Below the pieces are notes generated by a model. The model had not been told where the DNA came from. It was given only the letters and a program-made list of their open reading frames with translations, and made no database searches. A stretch of DNA of 64,000 nt, from contig NC_053120.1 of NCBI RefSeq assembly GCF_010015445.1, forward strand, positions 15,427,597 through 15,491,596. The letters run 5' to 3'. Position numbers and translations under genes: made by a program. Source of the stretch: Perca fluviatilis (taxonomy: Eukaryota > Chordata > Actinopteri > Perciformes > Percidae). Position 1 is the stretch's first letter; each line of letters begins with the position of its first letter. Shown here piece by piece: positions 30,409 to 43,259 of the stretch.

Positions 30409-30502
30409 CTTTTTCTTGAATTGCTTGTTTTGTCTGACATGTACTTTCATATAATGGCAAATCTTTACAATGGAGAAACTGGAACTAGGTATTAGTCTTA
30501 GG

Positions 30503-31742
30503 CAGAGATGTATAGTAACGAAGTAGAACTACTTCACTACTGTAGGCTACTTCTAAAAGGCAGTAGATCTGTACTCTACTGGAGTGTTATTTTTTTCTCC
30601 TACTTCCACTTTTACTTCAGCAAATATTTTTCGATGAGTTTAATACTTTTACTCCGATACATTTTTTATGTGCTGCATCGATACTCGTTACAACCAATCA
30701 CCGTGAATTTGGTGCGACTCGCAGTTTTGACCAATAACCGGAGTTTCTCGTGAGTCCCATGTGCCAGACTTTGTATCAGTATGTGACTCTGAGAGCCACT
30801 GATCAAGCGGGAGTGAGAACGGGATGACATAACACACGGACTCGGCAAATTAATTTCCTTGTTTCTGATATGAAGACGAGACGTGTGTGACTCCAAAATC
30901 TCACATTTACCAACAAAACATACAGCGAAAGACCGTCCAAAACATTCAGACCGTCCTGCCAACCTGTATACATTTCAACATTAATGTACGCTGTAACGAT
31001 TTCACTCTAAAGTCGCTGAAAGCTGCTTCTGTTTCAATCCTGTTGGCTCTCTGCAGCGGATGGGACTGTTGCTCAGTTCCCCCCGCGACTGACACACACA
31101 CACACACACACACACACGGTGGATACAGGAAAAACCGGAGATGAGATGTAGCCTAAAGGATGACCTAAACTGAGGACAGCTACGCTCGTTAAGTGCAATG
31201 ATAAGTTAAAGTCCAATAAGTAGCTACTTTATCAAACCGTATGAATGTGTGTCCCAGGCCAGGATAGGAAATTAACTAACCATGTCAAAATCAACAAGCT
31301 ACTGACACATATGTTCAAATTTGATTCATTCAATACATTATTTTTGTCTTAAATCCACCAGCCATTTTCATATTATACCAACATGTGCAGCATCCTGAGC
31401 CTTTTGGTTACTAGGAAAACTAAGCCCAGAGTAATTTTATTTTCCCAAAAACAAGTTTCCTTTTTATTTTTAAAGAACTATACAAACAGAATTTAAATAA
31501 TAGCCTATAAACAATTTGATATTCAAACTGTTGACTGCTTTCTTTAATAACTACATAACACAATACTTGTACTTTTACTTTCAGTACTTGAGTAGTACCT
31601 ACATTTTAAAATAAACTACTTGAAAATAAAATACAAAAAAATGTTAAATACTTTAGTACTTCCACTTAAGTGTTGTGCTTAAAGAGCACTTCAACTTGTA
31701 CTTTTACTCAAGTCTGGGTCTCTAGTACTTTATACATGTCTG
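30503..31742. mobile_element. hAT-type element, copy A, just upstream of the rnf213 promoter
   Basis: 1240 bp starting CAGAGATG and ending CATGTCTG, flanked by perfect 8-bp duplications GTCTTAGG (30495-30502 and 31743-31750). Termini match copy B at 14392-15776 in the opposite orientation. Contains an (AC)n run at 31092-31118. It begins 95 bases upstream of the ISRE-like site. Confidence 0.85.
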
Positions 31743-32272
31743 GTCTTAGGACCTTATTCCTTAAATAATTATCAAAATAATTGCTGAATATTTTTCTTTT
31801 GATTGAATAATTGTTGCAGCCCTATACTGTAGGTCACTGGCACCTTTTTAATATAATTCATGCAATCATTAGTTAATATTGTCCACCTTTACAAAGAAGA
31901 AAAAGCATAAAGTGCAATCAAGGTCACAAAAAACATATAATGTATGATGCACTAAGTGGTTATTATTATATCAGTAGTAGTATTTTTAGGAAGTATTAAA
32001 AAATTATATAACTATATCTTCTACGTACAACTTTCAGATACAGCTCTAATACACACACACATCCTCATTAGTAACCACTAGGTGGCAATATTGATTAATT
32101 TAAATCAATTACTTTATAGTTTAATTAGTACATAAATGGCATGTGAGGCTTCCTTTATTGAGCCACTTTCCCAGCTCGGATCAAAGTTTCATCTCATGTC
32201 AAACTGGAATTTATTTACTGTTGTTTTACAACACACTACCTTTGGCCTAGATGAGGCTTCATTGTAAAATAA

Positions 32273-32876
32273 ATATGAACGGTAGTGAACGGGGAGAAGC
32301 AAATCATTTTTTGATCCTGTTTGAATTGAGCCATGGATTACAAATATGATGTTCGTCTATTTAAAAGATAACTTTTCAACCGAAGAAAGTCTCAGTTAGC
32401 CGTAGGTTTGTCATAGTACCACTTAGTTTTGTGTGAAACCGCTCAGTGGACTACAGCTCCCGTCTCACACAACCTACCTCACCTAGCTTGGTGCTCGGCT
32501 TGCTCGCTAGCTAGCTAGCTTAGCTCCTGTCCACAACACATGTAACGTTATCTTAACTGCTGTGTTTTATCCAGTCAAGTGTTCTCAGCAGATAAGCAAA
32601 AGAACAAGCAAGACCCTCTGTTCATTTGAGTAACATTACATCCCTGGTACGATACACAGAGACATCGTAGCTTCAGCCAGACGTCATCCATGAAGTGTGT
32701 AGTCTTTCTAATTACGTATTTTCACAGTCTTATACTTCAACAGTTTAACACTAAACTGAGACTTTCTTCGGTTGAAAAATAATGTTTTAAATTGACGAAC
32801 ATCATATTTGTAATCCATGGCTCAATTCAAACGGGATCAAAAAGTAATTATTATCTCTCCATTGACTCTAGTTCAT
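32273..32876. repeat. inverted-repeat element
   Basis: Arms of about 150 bp, 32273-32430 and 32730-32876. The core GAATTGAGCCATGGATTAC and CAAATATGATGTTCGTC is perfectly mirrored, as is CAACCGAAGAAAGTCTCAG. Probably part of a larger fish DNA transposon, as 32877-33325 ends with a GCATGTTCCTTTAAA terminus often seen in fish repeats. Confidence 0.75.
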
Positions 32877-33325
32877 ACTTTTTTGAAAGATAGGTCCCAT
32901 TGGCCGGAAGTAGAAGGGCGGGACTTCGGCTCTCTATAGTCACAGCGTGTACAAATAACAAGGTCACATGAGACACAGCCATCTTCTAACCGTATACATA
33001 CTGGGAACTATTCTCCACAGAAGGCAAAGCACTGCTACTTGGGCGGAGTGATTAGCGCAACACCTGAAAAGCACCGTTGTTACTCTCTGCTCCTCACCAC
33101 AGGGCTTCTCAGGTACTGCGAGGCGTTATTTTGTCACTTATTGGGAGCAGTAGGCTAGATGGAGCCGGTTACCTCCAGGATCTGTGCTAAGCTAGGCTAG
33201 CGGTGGGTGTGTCAGACAGAGTTACACCGCGCACAGAGATGAGAAGGGTATGCATGGACTTATCTAACTCTGGGAGATACGGTGAATAAGCTAAAGTCTC
33301 AATAAGTCAGCATGTTCCTTTAAAG
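32877..33325. repeat. probable fish DNA-transposon remnant
   Basis: Contains CCATTGGCCGGAAGTAG and ends CTCAATAAGTCAGCATGTTCCTTTAAA. It resembles the terminus of a dispersed fish element. No matching left terminus was defined. Confidence 0.4.
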
Positions 33326-34010
33326 ATACCCTGTGGAACAGTTAGCTCTACAGCACAGTGTTTTGATGAGCGGGTCTCTATTGTTTGCATCTCATGCTCT
33401 ACTACCAGCTTTTTATATTTATGTTTCATGTTCAATTTATATAATAAAAGATCGATACTTGAATCCGTGTATCGATACAGTATTGCCACGGAAAATATCA
33501 TAATACTATGCTCTATCGATTTTTTCCATCCAACTTGATCCTGGATTTGTATTTACAATACCAGATTGCAGGATGACATTTTCACTGTGCACCAACAATG
33601 ACAAGATGAAAAAAACTTAATCCAATATGTAGTTTGAATGTGTTGTCAGGTATCTTTAAAAACCTATCCTGGATATGTACGGTTCATTTTTTTTTTTTGG
33701 GGAGGGGGGGGCGACTGTTCTAACTGGGAGAGATAGAACAGAACTGAAAGAAAAACCGCAGTAAATAAGAACACTACGGCGCAGAGCAACCTTTGAAATT
33801 GAATTTAATTCAAAACTAAGGCTTTGCAAAAGCAGCTGAATTGCCAAAATGTCTATTTTAATGGCACTGAAATGAAACAGTGGGATGCGTTGAGTTCATG
33901 TGGAGGGAATGTGTGGAATACTTCCTCCCAAAATGCAGGCATGCATAATATCTAAGATGGCATTTGTGAGAGGAACCATTTTCCACTGCCTCTGAAGTCA
34001 GTGCTCAAGG

Positions 34011-34053
<43 letters not shown>

Positions 34054-36159
34054 TGGGGGATGTGGGGGCTAATCTCAGTGCTGGGATATTGAGTACTCCT
34101 CTTCTTTACCATCCACACATCTGTTCCACAGACACACTAGGCATATAGCAGGTGCCAGCCAATCACTACCTCTTTTTCTTTCTATTGCTTTTACCTGCGT
34201 CACTCTGCATGTGTTGCCATAGTGATTACTGATGTTCCCCCACACTTTGTTTCTCTGCCTCTTTCAGTATGAGGATGAAGCCGACTTGTGGATGAGGATA
34301 CAGGCAGGCTGCACACGTCATCACTTCCCTCAGGAAGAAGGCCTATTTTTACCACTGGGCACATAGTATACCAAGCTGCCCAACATATTTATGGAACCGC
34401 ATCTATCCCAGCATGCCTGGAAAAACATCTCTGCCCCCACACTCTGCATCTCTCTCTCTCCCTCTCCATTCATCTAACAGAAGGCATATTTGTATTCCTT
34501 AAATTGAGATGACAGCACTAATGAAGGTTTTACATAATCTTGTTTTAGTATCTGCACTGTTTTATCTGTGATACTGTATTTGTCACTAAAGTGATTTTCT
34601 ATACACATACTCGCCTTCCACAGGGAGATCAGAGGTCAGAGGTCACAGCCACCCAAGGAGCAATAGCCCCACAGCAGGTAGAGTTTCTGTGTTTTGCTAG
34701 AGTGCACTAAAGGTGAGGACTTGCCTGTTGTGTCAGGGACAGATAACAGTGAAGGAAGTCAGCATGACATTTCTCACAGGTTTCTGACAGGTCATTTTGA
34801 AACTAGGAAATTATGTTTACTGTTTGAACTATTTTGTCATTTTTGGAGGCAGAACTATTATAGTGAGGCAAGGAAAAAAGAAAGCCAAGTGAACTAATAA
34901 GCATTTACAAAGCTACCGCACACTACCACAAATCAGGAATGTGCTGGATGTAAAAAATAAAGTGAATTGTACGAGTCAACACATTGGACACTGGGTGTTT
35001 GCAATAGAATAAGTGTGCTAACGTTTTGCATTCTTTCTTAGGTGGACCAAAATTCACTGTGTTATCTAATGCGTACTAATGTGGCAACAAAGCAAGAGCT
35101 CAGCTCCATCATATCACATTTCACTTTTAGTTTCTTATTTTCCCATTAACATTAACATGGTGATGTTATTGATGTAATTTCCTGCAAAACATGGTAAAGG
35201 GAAATTCTACAACTAAGCTAATGTTGACAACGACTGTTTAATGTTCAATTGTTTTCGTGTAGTAGTATTGCTAAAAAGGCAGGGAGGCCATGCTAAAAAG
35301 GCAGGTAGAGGTATTTACCACTAGGAAGGGCACACCCAGGCTACCTAATGAAATGGCTAGTCAAGCTTTTGTGAACAGTAGGCCTACTTTCAAATAAATG
35401 GGTTGTGCTAGGGCATCATAAATGGAAAGGTTAATTTATTATATAATAGTAATAGCACCTGTTGTCTGGATGTGGAAGATGTCATAAGGATAGAAGACTG
35501 TTGGTTGTTTTGCCTGGCTTGTTTTCTCTGTCCCTGTCTCCAGCCTCTGCTCACTTACCCCTGTTGTCTGTTACCTGAAACTTTGGATTCTGTAAATTGT
35601 TACCTGCCTGAACCTGGATGCCCCTTGATGTATTAGTTTGCCTGTAGGCTATTCACCCCGTGACAACAGGAAACGCAGACTGCAGTTTACAGTATAATTT
35701 ACACTGAGAAAGATATTAATAACATGATTTTGAGTGTCTACAGAATATTTTATGATGTATATATTATAGGCTAAATAATCTACAAATAATCGTCTGTCTC
35801 CTTCTCTCTTCTCCTTTCTTTTCATCCATTTATGTCCACAGTTGCATTTGCTGGTCAGTATTCTAACTGTTAGCATTTCCTAGTTCAAACAGACAGACAT
35901 AAAGCATATTTATTATTACCCATTTCATGTTAGCCTGGATCACGTAGCTATAGCTAGCTAGCTAACGTTACCTACTTTAAGGGCTACAGTTAGGTAGTTA
36001 GCAAGCTAGTTAGAAACTATTATAAGTGCTAAGTAAAAACAATAAATACCTGTAAAATTAAATGGCCTTTTTCGGAAACCACAACTAGCTAGTGCACTGC
36101 AGCAGCAGCAGCAGCAGTTCACGTACACGTTCTAAAATAGCAGCGAAATTTTTGATAAG
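33326..36159. other. intergenic, no gene seen
   Basis: No exon chain could be supported. Contains a (TG)n microsatellite at 34014-34052 and a (CAG)n run near 36100-36117. A CTCTTTCAG at about 34267 looks like an acceptor but is not followed by recognisable coding sequence. Confidence 0.5.
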
Positions 36160-36345
36160 CATATTTTTTGTTTTTTTATTATTCATTTATCAAGCAAAAA
36201 TGTCAAATATTTTTTGGTTCCAACTTCTGAAATTTGCTGCTTTTCTGTTTTATATAATTATAAATTGAACAAATGTTAGAACTATGGTTTTGAACTAGTT
36301 GGGCAAAACAAACAATTCAAAGTCTTTAGCCTTATTGTTTATGAG
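36160..36345. repeat. dispersed repeat, same family as 57330-57715
   Basis: Shares words such as ATCAAGCAAAAAT, AAATTTGCTGCTTTTCTGTT and TAAATTGAAC with the copy at 57420-57660, where the corresponding words are TTTCAAGCAAAAAT, GATTTGCTGCTT and TAAACTGAATA. It fits a widespread fish hAT-related repeat. Ends not defined. Confidence 0.55.
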
Positions 36346-36649
36346 TCGTCTACAGTAATGCTTCAGTTTAAAGTAGTCAAACTCAAATTTAGTTTTAATA
36401 TCACAAAATACCTTAGTGGGCTTTACAGGCCCACAGCATTAATCCCTAGAACATCTTTCTAAGAAAAAATTATCCAGGCACATAAGGGAAGAAAAAGGGG
36501 ACATTCAAAGGTCCATTTCAGCTTTCTTTTTTTTTACAGATGGTAAAACAAGAAAACAATTGTAAAAAATATTTATAAAGAAACACATGATAACACATAA
36601 AACATATAATATAAAAACATTAACTTTGCCCATTGCTGAAAGGTTAATA

Positions 36650-36920
36650 GCTTTTTTAAAGAATTGACCGACCGTAATAGTGGTCAGAGGTCGATCTCTG
36701 GGGCACATTGTTATATTGCAGGAAATTGATGCTTTGAGCTTATACCAAATCAAGGGACTTGCATGTCTTTGGACTGTGAGAGGAAACATGGGCACCCAGC
36801 TGCAATCCACACCGGCATGGAGAAGAGCAGGAAAACACACAAAGAATCAGGACGGATATTCTAACCCACTTTTTTGGTTGTGTGGTGGGAGTGGGAGTGT
36901 CCACTGAGCCACTGATCGGA
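36650..36920. repeat. degenerate interspersed repeat
   Basis: Reads GTCTTTGGACTGTGAGAGGA, AACATGGGCACCC and CACACCGGCATGGAG. This resembles the fish repeat whose consensus runs through GGAAACCCACGCAGAC. Degenerate and without defined ends. Confidence 0.4.
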
Positions 36921-37381
36921 TGTGACAGATCAACCTGTTGTCCTCTCACTGCAGAGGTTTAATACATTCTGGACATACTGTATATATTTATATATCTAAA
37001 GGCTTAACCTGTACCTGTCAATTATTATAAAAAATTAAATCAGCATCAAGTGTGCAATGGCATGAGACAGTTACAAAATCTTTCCACAAAATGTAATTTA
37101 CATTTTTCTGTTTCACACTCTAGATGGAAAATGGATAGAAACCTCCATTTGAGGTTAATGAAGCATATTGCTCAACACTTCGGTCTATCACTCTTATTTT
37201 CTACTTGGACAATACGATTAAATACCATTAATTCTGTGGAACTAAGTTTGCTGCAGCTGCAAAATAATAAATACAAAAAAATAATAATTTCATGTTACAA
37301 ACAATAACAGTTAAGCAGACTGTAGCACTGTACACACTCTCAGTACCATGTTAAACCTTTTAAATAAGCAAGGAAACTGAT

Positions 37382-38811
37382 CACTGTAAAGAATATTCCT
37401 GTAAACAAACAGTAAAGAACTGGAAGCAGGGTTGTCATTATGTTACTGTAAAATTAACATTCTCTTACTGTCACTAAAATTTACGGTTTTATACTGTTAA
37501 TGCAAAATACAGTGGGAACTGTTTTTTTATTACTTTCACAGTATTCTACAGTTAACTAAAGTTAAAACTACATTATAGCTGCTTTTTTCTTTTTTTTTAC
37601 AGTATCTTACAGTTGATTGATCTCAATATTTGTTTTTATTTTTTGGCCTAATAAACCTATTTTAACCTAAATTAATACTGATTTAGCAGATTATACACAT
37701 ATAATTAGTCACACAACATACAATTAAAGAAACTTTTGTTAAGAAAAAGGCTATAAAAGACTTTACTGGTTGTTACTCTGCCCAAATTCTCTGTCCAAAG
37801 CTGGCTACAAGCACATAACGCAAACCATGACAACATTTTGTGAGTGAGGAACAGAGCTATTACTGATTTTTCAATCATATACAGTAATTACAATGTGAGA
37901 GCTTTTTATTGCACTTGACTTTTTATTTTGATATAAAGTTGGAAACTTCACATGTAGAACAATTGTATGTTAAACAATTGACAGAGACTTCTCTCTCAAA
38001 ATGCAAAAAAGTACAGAAGTCCAAGTATTGGAAGATGGCAAGGGAGTGGGTTAGTGGATGACTGATGGCCCACTGGAAGACACCATGTTCTCTCAATCCA
38101 GCATCGGTAGCCTTCGGACTGCATGTGAGACAGACAGAGAAAGATCCGAGTTCCAAAATAGATTGCAACTTCTCAAATACAAAATCAGCATTCCCCTTAT
38201 TTCCTCTTATCACAATGAATGTGGCGCATAAAAATACAAAAGAAAATGTATCCCAAGCCCTAAACTAACCCCTCAGACAGCCAAATTAGCCATAGTTAAA
38301 ATATATGTGTCCACACATTAACATAGAAATCTAAAAATAAAAAATGACCTCCTTGTGTTGTCTGATTAGGCAATCAGCTCTGAAATTCTAGCTACCTGCT
38401 GAATCCGTCTATTATGACATGCACATATGTATTCAGTATGCAAACAAACTGGAAACATCACTGATAGACTTTGCATTGATTTATGAATTAAATTAAATTG
38501 CTACTCACCAAATAATTAGTAAGATGGTGATGGATGAAGAAAAGAACAAATCCAGCTTCACATGTGCAGTTAAAGTTGCTCTTACCAAAATGCAAAAAAT
38601 ACTGCATGATACTGTTTACTTAAATACTTTGGACGGTTGACTAGCAGTAAAAGGCTGTATTTTATGAATACATTATAATTATGTAAAAAAAACTGTCAAT
38701 AGAACGTTATTTAACAGATTCTCTTTTGTATCAACAATAAAGCGCTGTTTAACAATAACAGGTTAAAACTATTATAATCCTTCTGTAAATTAACAGCAAT
38801 TATTTACAGTG
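37382..38811. mobile_element. possible TIR element, CACTGTAAA termini
   Basis: CACTGTAAAGAAT at the left and ATTATTTACAGTG at the right are inverted. Internal sequence is full of TACAGT and CTGTAA words, as in a common fish DNA transposon. No target duplication was found. Confidence 0.5.
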
Positions 38812-39042
38812 TACATACATAAAATAAAAACTTAGTGTAAACGTGTTATTAAGTCCTAATATGTATGTATGGTTCTAATATGATGTTTCAGTTTTTTCCA
38901 TGTGTATACGGTATAGTAACATGTTCTGGAAAAAAATTATCAAATATTGTATGCTTTTGTCTTGTTTTTCTACAACAGCTTATGTTTAACCATGAAATGG
39001 TGTAGGCCTGGTGAGGTTTTGTGGTTAAGTGTGTGAAACTGT

Positions 39043-39163
<121 letters not shown>

Positions 39164-39709
39164 GGCACAGATGGGTTTTGTTAAAACCAACAGTATGCAC
39201 GCACTGATACACTCACACGCTCACATTGTGCATGGGGTTCCTACGTCCTCCATGAATGTGGAACTTCCTACACTTTGAAACTACGTCAGCAGGCCCAGTG
39301 GAGCACGTTAGTGGGACAAATACATGTTGTACCTACGCTTGTTCTTTACTTTAATTACTACTGAACATATGGTGCTGAACAAAAAAACCCAAATCTTAAT
39401 CTCAAAGTATCCCTCAGATTATTGAATCCTAAAAATATCTTTAACCCAAATCCCATTCTCGTCCCTTTAAAGAAAGGAGGAGTAGCAAAAAGTCCATGCT
39501 CTGAGGACACAGCACAGTCCTTCCTCCATATGTACACATTGAACCACAGAACCCTTTTACATTTTAACGTTTTAGGTATTTCATGATCTGATCTTTATTT
39601 TTACATATTTATGGTGACTGAAGGTTAAGTCTGTTTTGTGTATTAGCTGTTCCAAACAGACACACTTGAAATTAGGGTTAAAAAGCTGGTCGTCATAGAG
39701 GCAAGATAT

Positions 39710-39790
39710 AGGTTCTTTCAGTCTTTCCTGGAAGGCATTCATAGTGTTGCACTGAGTTGTAAACATGAAAAGTAACACATAGTTGTGTGA
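39710..39790 (+). repeat. dispersed repeat copy 1 (pairs with 55915-55990)
   Basis: Contains CTTTCCTGGAAGGCATTC, ATAGTGTTGCACTGAGTTG and ACATGAAAAGTAACAC. The same order of words occurs at 55915-55990 with few changes. Origin unknown. Confidence 0.75.
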
Positions 39791-40849
39791 AGAAAGAAAA
39801 TGGAGAGCTTGAGTGCAATAAAACCTAAGTTTTTCCACCACACACCTGGCCAGTCGAGTGAGAAGTGAAGGTGAACGTCATATGACAGTTCCTAAAAGTT
39901 ACAAAAAAAGTTCTGATTTTGATGTCGGTGTAGGGGGAGGTTACTGGTTGCAGCATGTTGATGACTTTAAGGCTTAATCTTGTTCTACAAATACATATAA
40001 TAACGTGTCATTCCTCATCAACATTACCACCAAAGATCACATCACCACATCTGCAGAAAGAGCAATATATTCCTATAAACCCACGATAATCATGTATGAA
40101 AGATAAGTGCTGCAAATGGAAATGAGATCTAAGATAAGGTTTTATTTGATGTGTTTTATTTTTGAGCACACATGCACACACAACGTCACATACCTGCCAT
40201 TTAGGCACTGTATCATTGTTGGCCTGGCATTTATCTTTTATCAACTACTTTGAAAGAATGCCTTGCAAGCTTTTACAATATCAAATTACATCCATGTTCA
40301 ACGCATGTTCATTGCCAAACCAGCTGGCAGCGACACCACACAACACTTTTTTAGTTTAGAAACCTCAAGTTCACAAGAACTTCATGGAAATTAAGGTGAA
40401 AGTAAGCTTTAAAGTTTCTTTCTGACAGAAGAAGATGAATGCTCATTTCTATTATTACGTTCGACTTCAACAAAATGTGCATTCACAAGCATGAAATCTA
40501 AATTAGATTTTTACATTTTGAATTTAAATTTCGCCATGCACACGCAAAAGAAAAATCTATATCTAAATTTCAAAATGTTTCTCTGTCATTACTCATTTTT
40601 CACGGAAGGTGTTGTCTTATGTTCACCTGTTATTTTTCCATGGTTAAAGTCAATTAAAATGTCCCTGATGCTGATACTCAAAATACTCCTGCAACAAAAT
40701 CTTCTGCTCTGTGTGTTTCAACAATCATAAGACTAAATTCACTGCTTTCGTGCCTTATTGTGATGTGTGTGTGTGCTACATCCTTTACCAGCTACTGCCT
40801 GCCTTTTTTCTTGACTGCAGGCTCAGCACCCCCACTCTTTCACTCTCTC

Positions 40850-40931
40850 AACACTAATTCTCAGCTTTTAGACAAAAATACCCCCCCACACACACTAATT
40901 CTCAGCTTTTAGAACAAAAATACCCCCCACC
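40850..40931 (+). repeat. short tandem duplication
   Basis: CTAATTCTCAGCTTTTAG followed by ACAAAAATACCCCCC occurs twice head to tail with a unit of about 49 bases. Confidence 0.85.
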
Positions 40932-42960
40932 TCCATTTCCGCCACAGTTTTGAGAGATCTGACATCACAGGGTCCATCATGTGATCCACCCACACAAAGC
41001 TTTGCAGTGATAAACTGGGCCTACCTGTGACGCACATACCTCCTCTGTGTAACCCTTTACAAGCCAGAGCACTGTTTGCTAATGAAAGAAACAATTTGGT
41101 CCCATCTCTGTATTTATGAACAAACCAAAATCATTAAAAGATGGGAAACCAAACTAAGACTTGTCATATTAAAGGAACCATTCAGTTAATTTATTCTTTG
41201 TACATAATGATTTTAAACAAGTGTTTAAACTTATTAAGATAAAACTCCTTTAAATGTATCATCTTGTGGAGGGGGTCCAAACATTTAGGATATCACAATC
41301 ACTACATAACAACAAAGGAGTGACAAAATAAATAAAAATAGAAATACAAAAAACACAAAGCACATACATTCATTAATGAAAACATTGAAAAAACATTGAA
41401 AACATTACAACCAAAGTAGTTGAGTGTAAGTGGTTAATACAATCATGTATGAACATCAGATATAAACATAAGGTATACACACAGAAGGTATAGACAGGTA
41501 GTGTATAAAAGTATTGTAAACTCATAGGAGTTAGCAAACATAGTAAGATTACAAGGTGAAACAAAATTTGCCTTTTGAATGTGGCAGGGCATAGTCTGAA
41601 TAATCCTGACAAAATGTACTAACCTTGCACAAACAGAGCTTCCACTAGTGCTCACCAAACTTGCACTTAAGATTTCCACCTCATTTTCATTTTTAAAGAA
41701 ATCCACTGAAAATGAAGTGGTAATATTCTTTAAACTCTTCTTGATATTCAGGACATTAAATGTTAAAAAACAAAATGCAATTACTAAATGTAATGCCAAC
41801 TTGATATACATTCAAAAAGTGGAAAGTGAAATTGGAAAATCTATGATGGAAAATGGAAACTCTTAACTGAAATTATCATGTGACTAGGATGCGGGCTGCA
41901 CGCAGATCCAACTCAAAAACAACTTGAAACTGTAAACTGACCAGAACAAGTGTTGAAATCAGAGCAGTTTCAGATTCAACTTCTCCAAATTGTGTTGTGC
42001 AGGAATACAAGTGTCTTGGCTGAGGCCCTAAAACAGAAGTGAGCAGCCTTTTTTGAGGAGACATCAACAACTGTCCATGTCCAGAATTATGCAAGCTGAT
42101 ATTTTCATTTTATCTGGCAGTTAAGCAATTATCATATGTTTTCTCTCCTCTTCATGGCAATAGAACTGGTGTCAACGATCATCTATTAAGAATACGAATA
42201 ACTCAGTCATTAAAAGATCTTAACGCAGGTCCATTTAGCCTACATCTCCCCCAGGACTTTTAAGCACGTCTCATAGGCTTCCTCAAAAGATGCTCAGTTG
42301 TTAATATAAATATAGAGAAATATAATTAGCCTACACCCTAACTGAGCATGATTGAATATTGTATTCTCTGTTAAACACCAGATTGTGTCATCTGACAGTA
42401 ACTTTAACACATTGAGTCATAACAAACATTCATATTTGTTGATTTTCAAGGTAAATATTTAACTTAAAATATTACACATTAAGTGACTCTTTTATGAGCT
42501 AAGGTCTGCTAATTACCAGCATAGCTCATCCCCTCTTCAACCTGAAAAGAGATCTATAGCTGTAATGGGAGAAAACACCTTTGTGGGTGAGCCTATATAT
42601 ATCTTCCTGATAGTGTTTTGCGTTTCTAAAGTTGCAGCTACAAAAGCAGAATAAAAGCTAAATTGGTAAGTGACCACATTCGTCAGATTGACCTGCTCTC
42701 GAGATAAACTTTATTCCCAGGAATTACCATAATAACAAGATACCATAGCCTAAATTATATGCAAACATAATGTTTTCAGAAAGACTGATCAAACGACCAC
42801 TGTTCCAGCTTATTTAAGAAGCATAGACTGTAACCTATAAAACTATATAAGTGGACCTAATACAGTTGAAACGTCTGTATCCAGAATGCAGTGAAGAGTG
42901 TGAATTTCCTCGTGTCTCCTCCTCTCTGCTTGGTTCCTCCAATTATTGAAATAAAATACT
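40932..42960. other. intergenic region upstream of jund
   Basis: No gene recognised. Simple AT-rich sequence. The last few hundred bases become more GC-rich towards the jund promoter. Confidence 0.5.
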
Positions 42961-42978
42961 GGAAAACGTACTTTTTGG

Positions 42979-42983
42979 CCAAT
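42979..42983 (+). promoter_or_regulatory. CCAAT box of jund
   Basis: CCAAT lies about 280 bases upstream of the jund start codon, in a GC-rich stretch with several CGCG words, and 16 bases before the TRE-like site. A second CCAAT is at about 42938. Confidence 0.5.
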
Positions 42984-42998
42984 GCGCGCGCGCCGATG

Positions 42999-43006
42999 TG
43001 ACATAA
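42999..43006 (+). promoter_or_regulatory. TRE/CRE-like site in the jund promoter
   Basis: GTGACATAATGG resembles the AP-1/ATF site GTGACATCATGG of the c-jun promoter, with one change (TGACATAA for TGACATCA). This is the expected place for autoregulation by Jun/ATF dimers. Function inferred. Confidence 0.5.
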
Positions 43007-43259
43007 TGGAACGTGCCAGCCTAGAAAAGCTCGAGGCGGTGCGCGCGGGGGTGCAGTAGCCTACTCAGATCCTGCTCGAGAACATACGTCTGGCAACGGT
43101 TTCAGTAAAGTAGGCTATTAGTAGGCTATTAGACATATCAATTAAAGAGATATTTTACACTACTGCTGTTTATTTCTGTGAGGTTATGGGTAAGGCACCA
43201 CTGTGAGGGAGTGTCGAGCAGTAACGTTAGGACTTGTCGTTTTATTATCCACGGAAATA

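Noticed and set aside
34267..34512. Possible exon after an acceptor-like CTCTTTCAG
   Set aside because: The open frame has no recognisable similarity and no partner exons could be chained.
36740..36949. Small cysteine-containing frame on the minus strand
   Set aside because: Lies inside a degenerate interspersed repeat; no signal peptide or family pattern.
41443..41811. 122-codon open frame in intergenic sequence
   Set aside because: AT-rich, no motif, no splice context, no upstream promoter signal.
43203..43259. GTG-initiated N-terminal extension of jund
   Set aside because: The extra 19 residues are not Jun-like; ATG at 43260 matches the JunD internal start.
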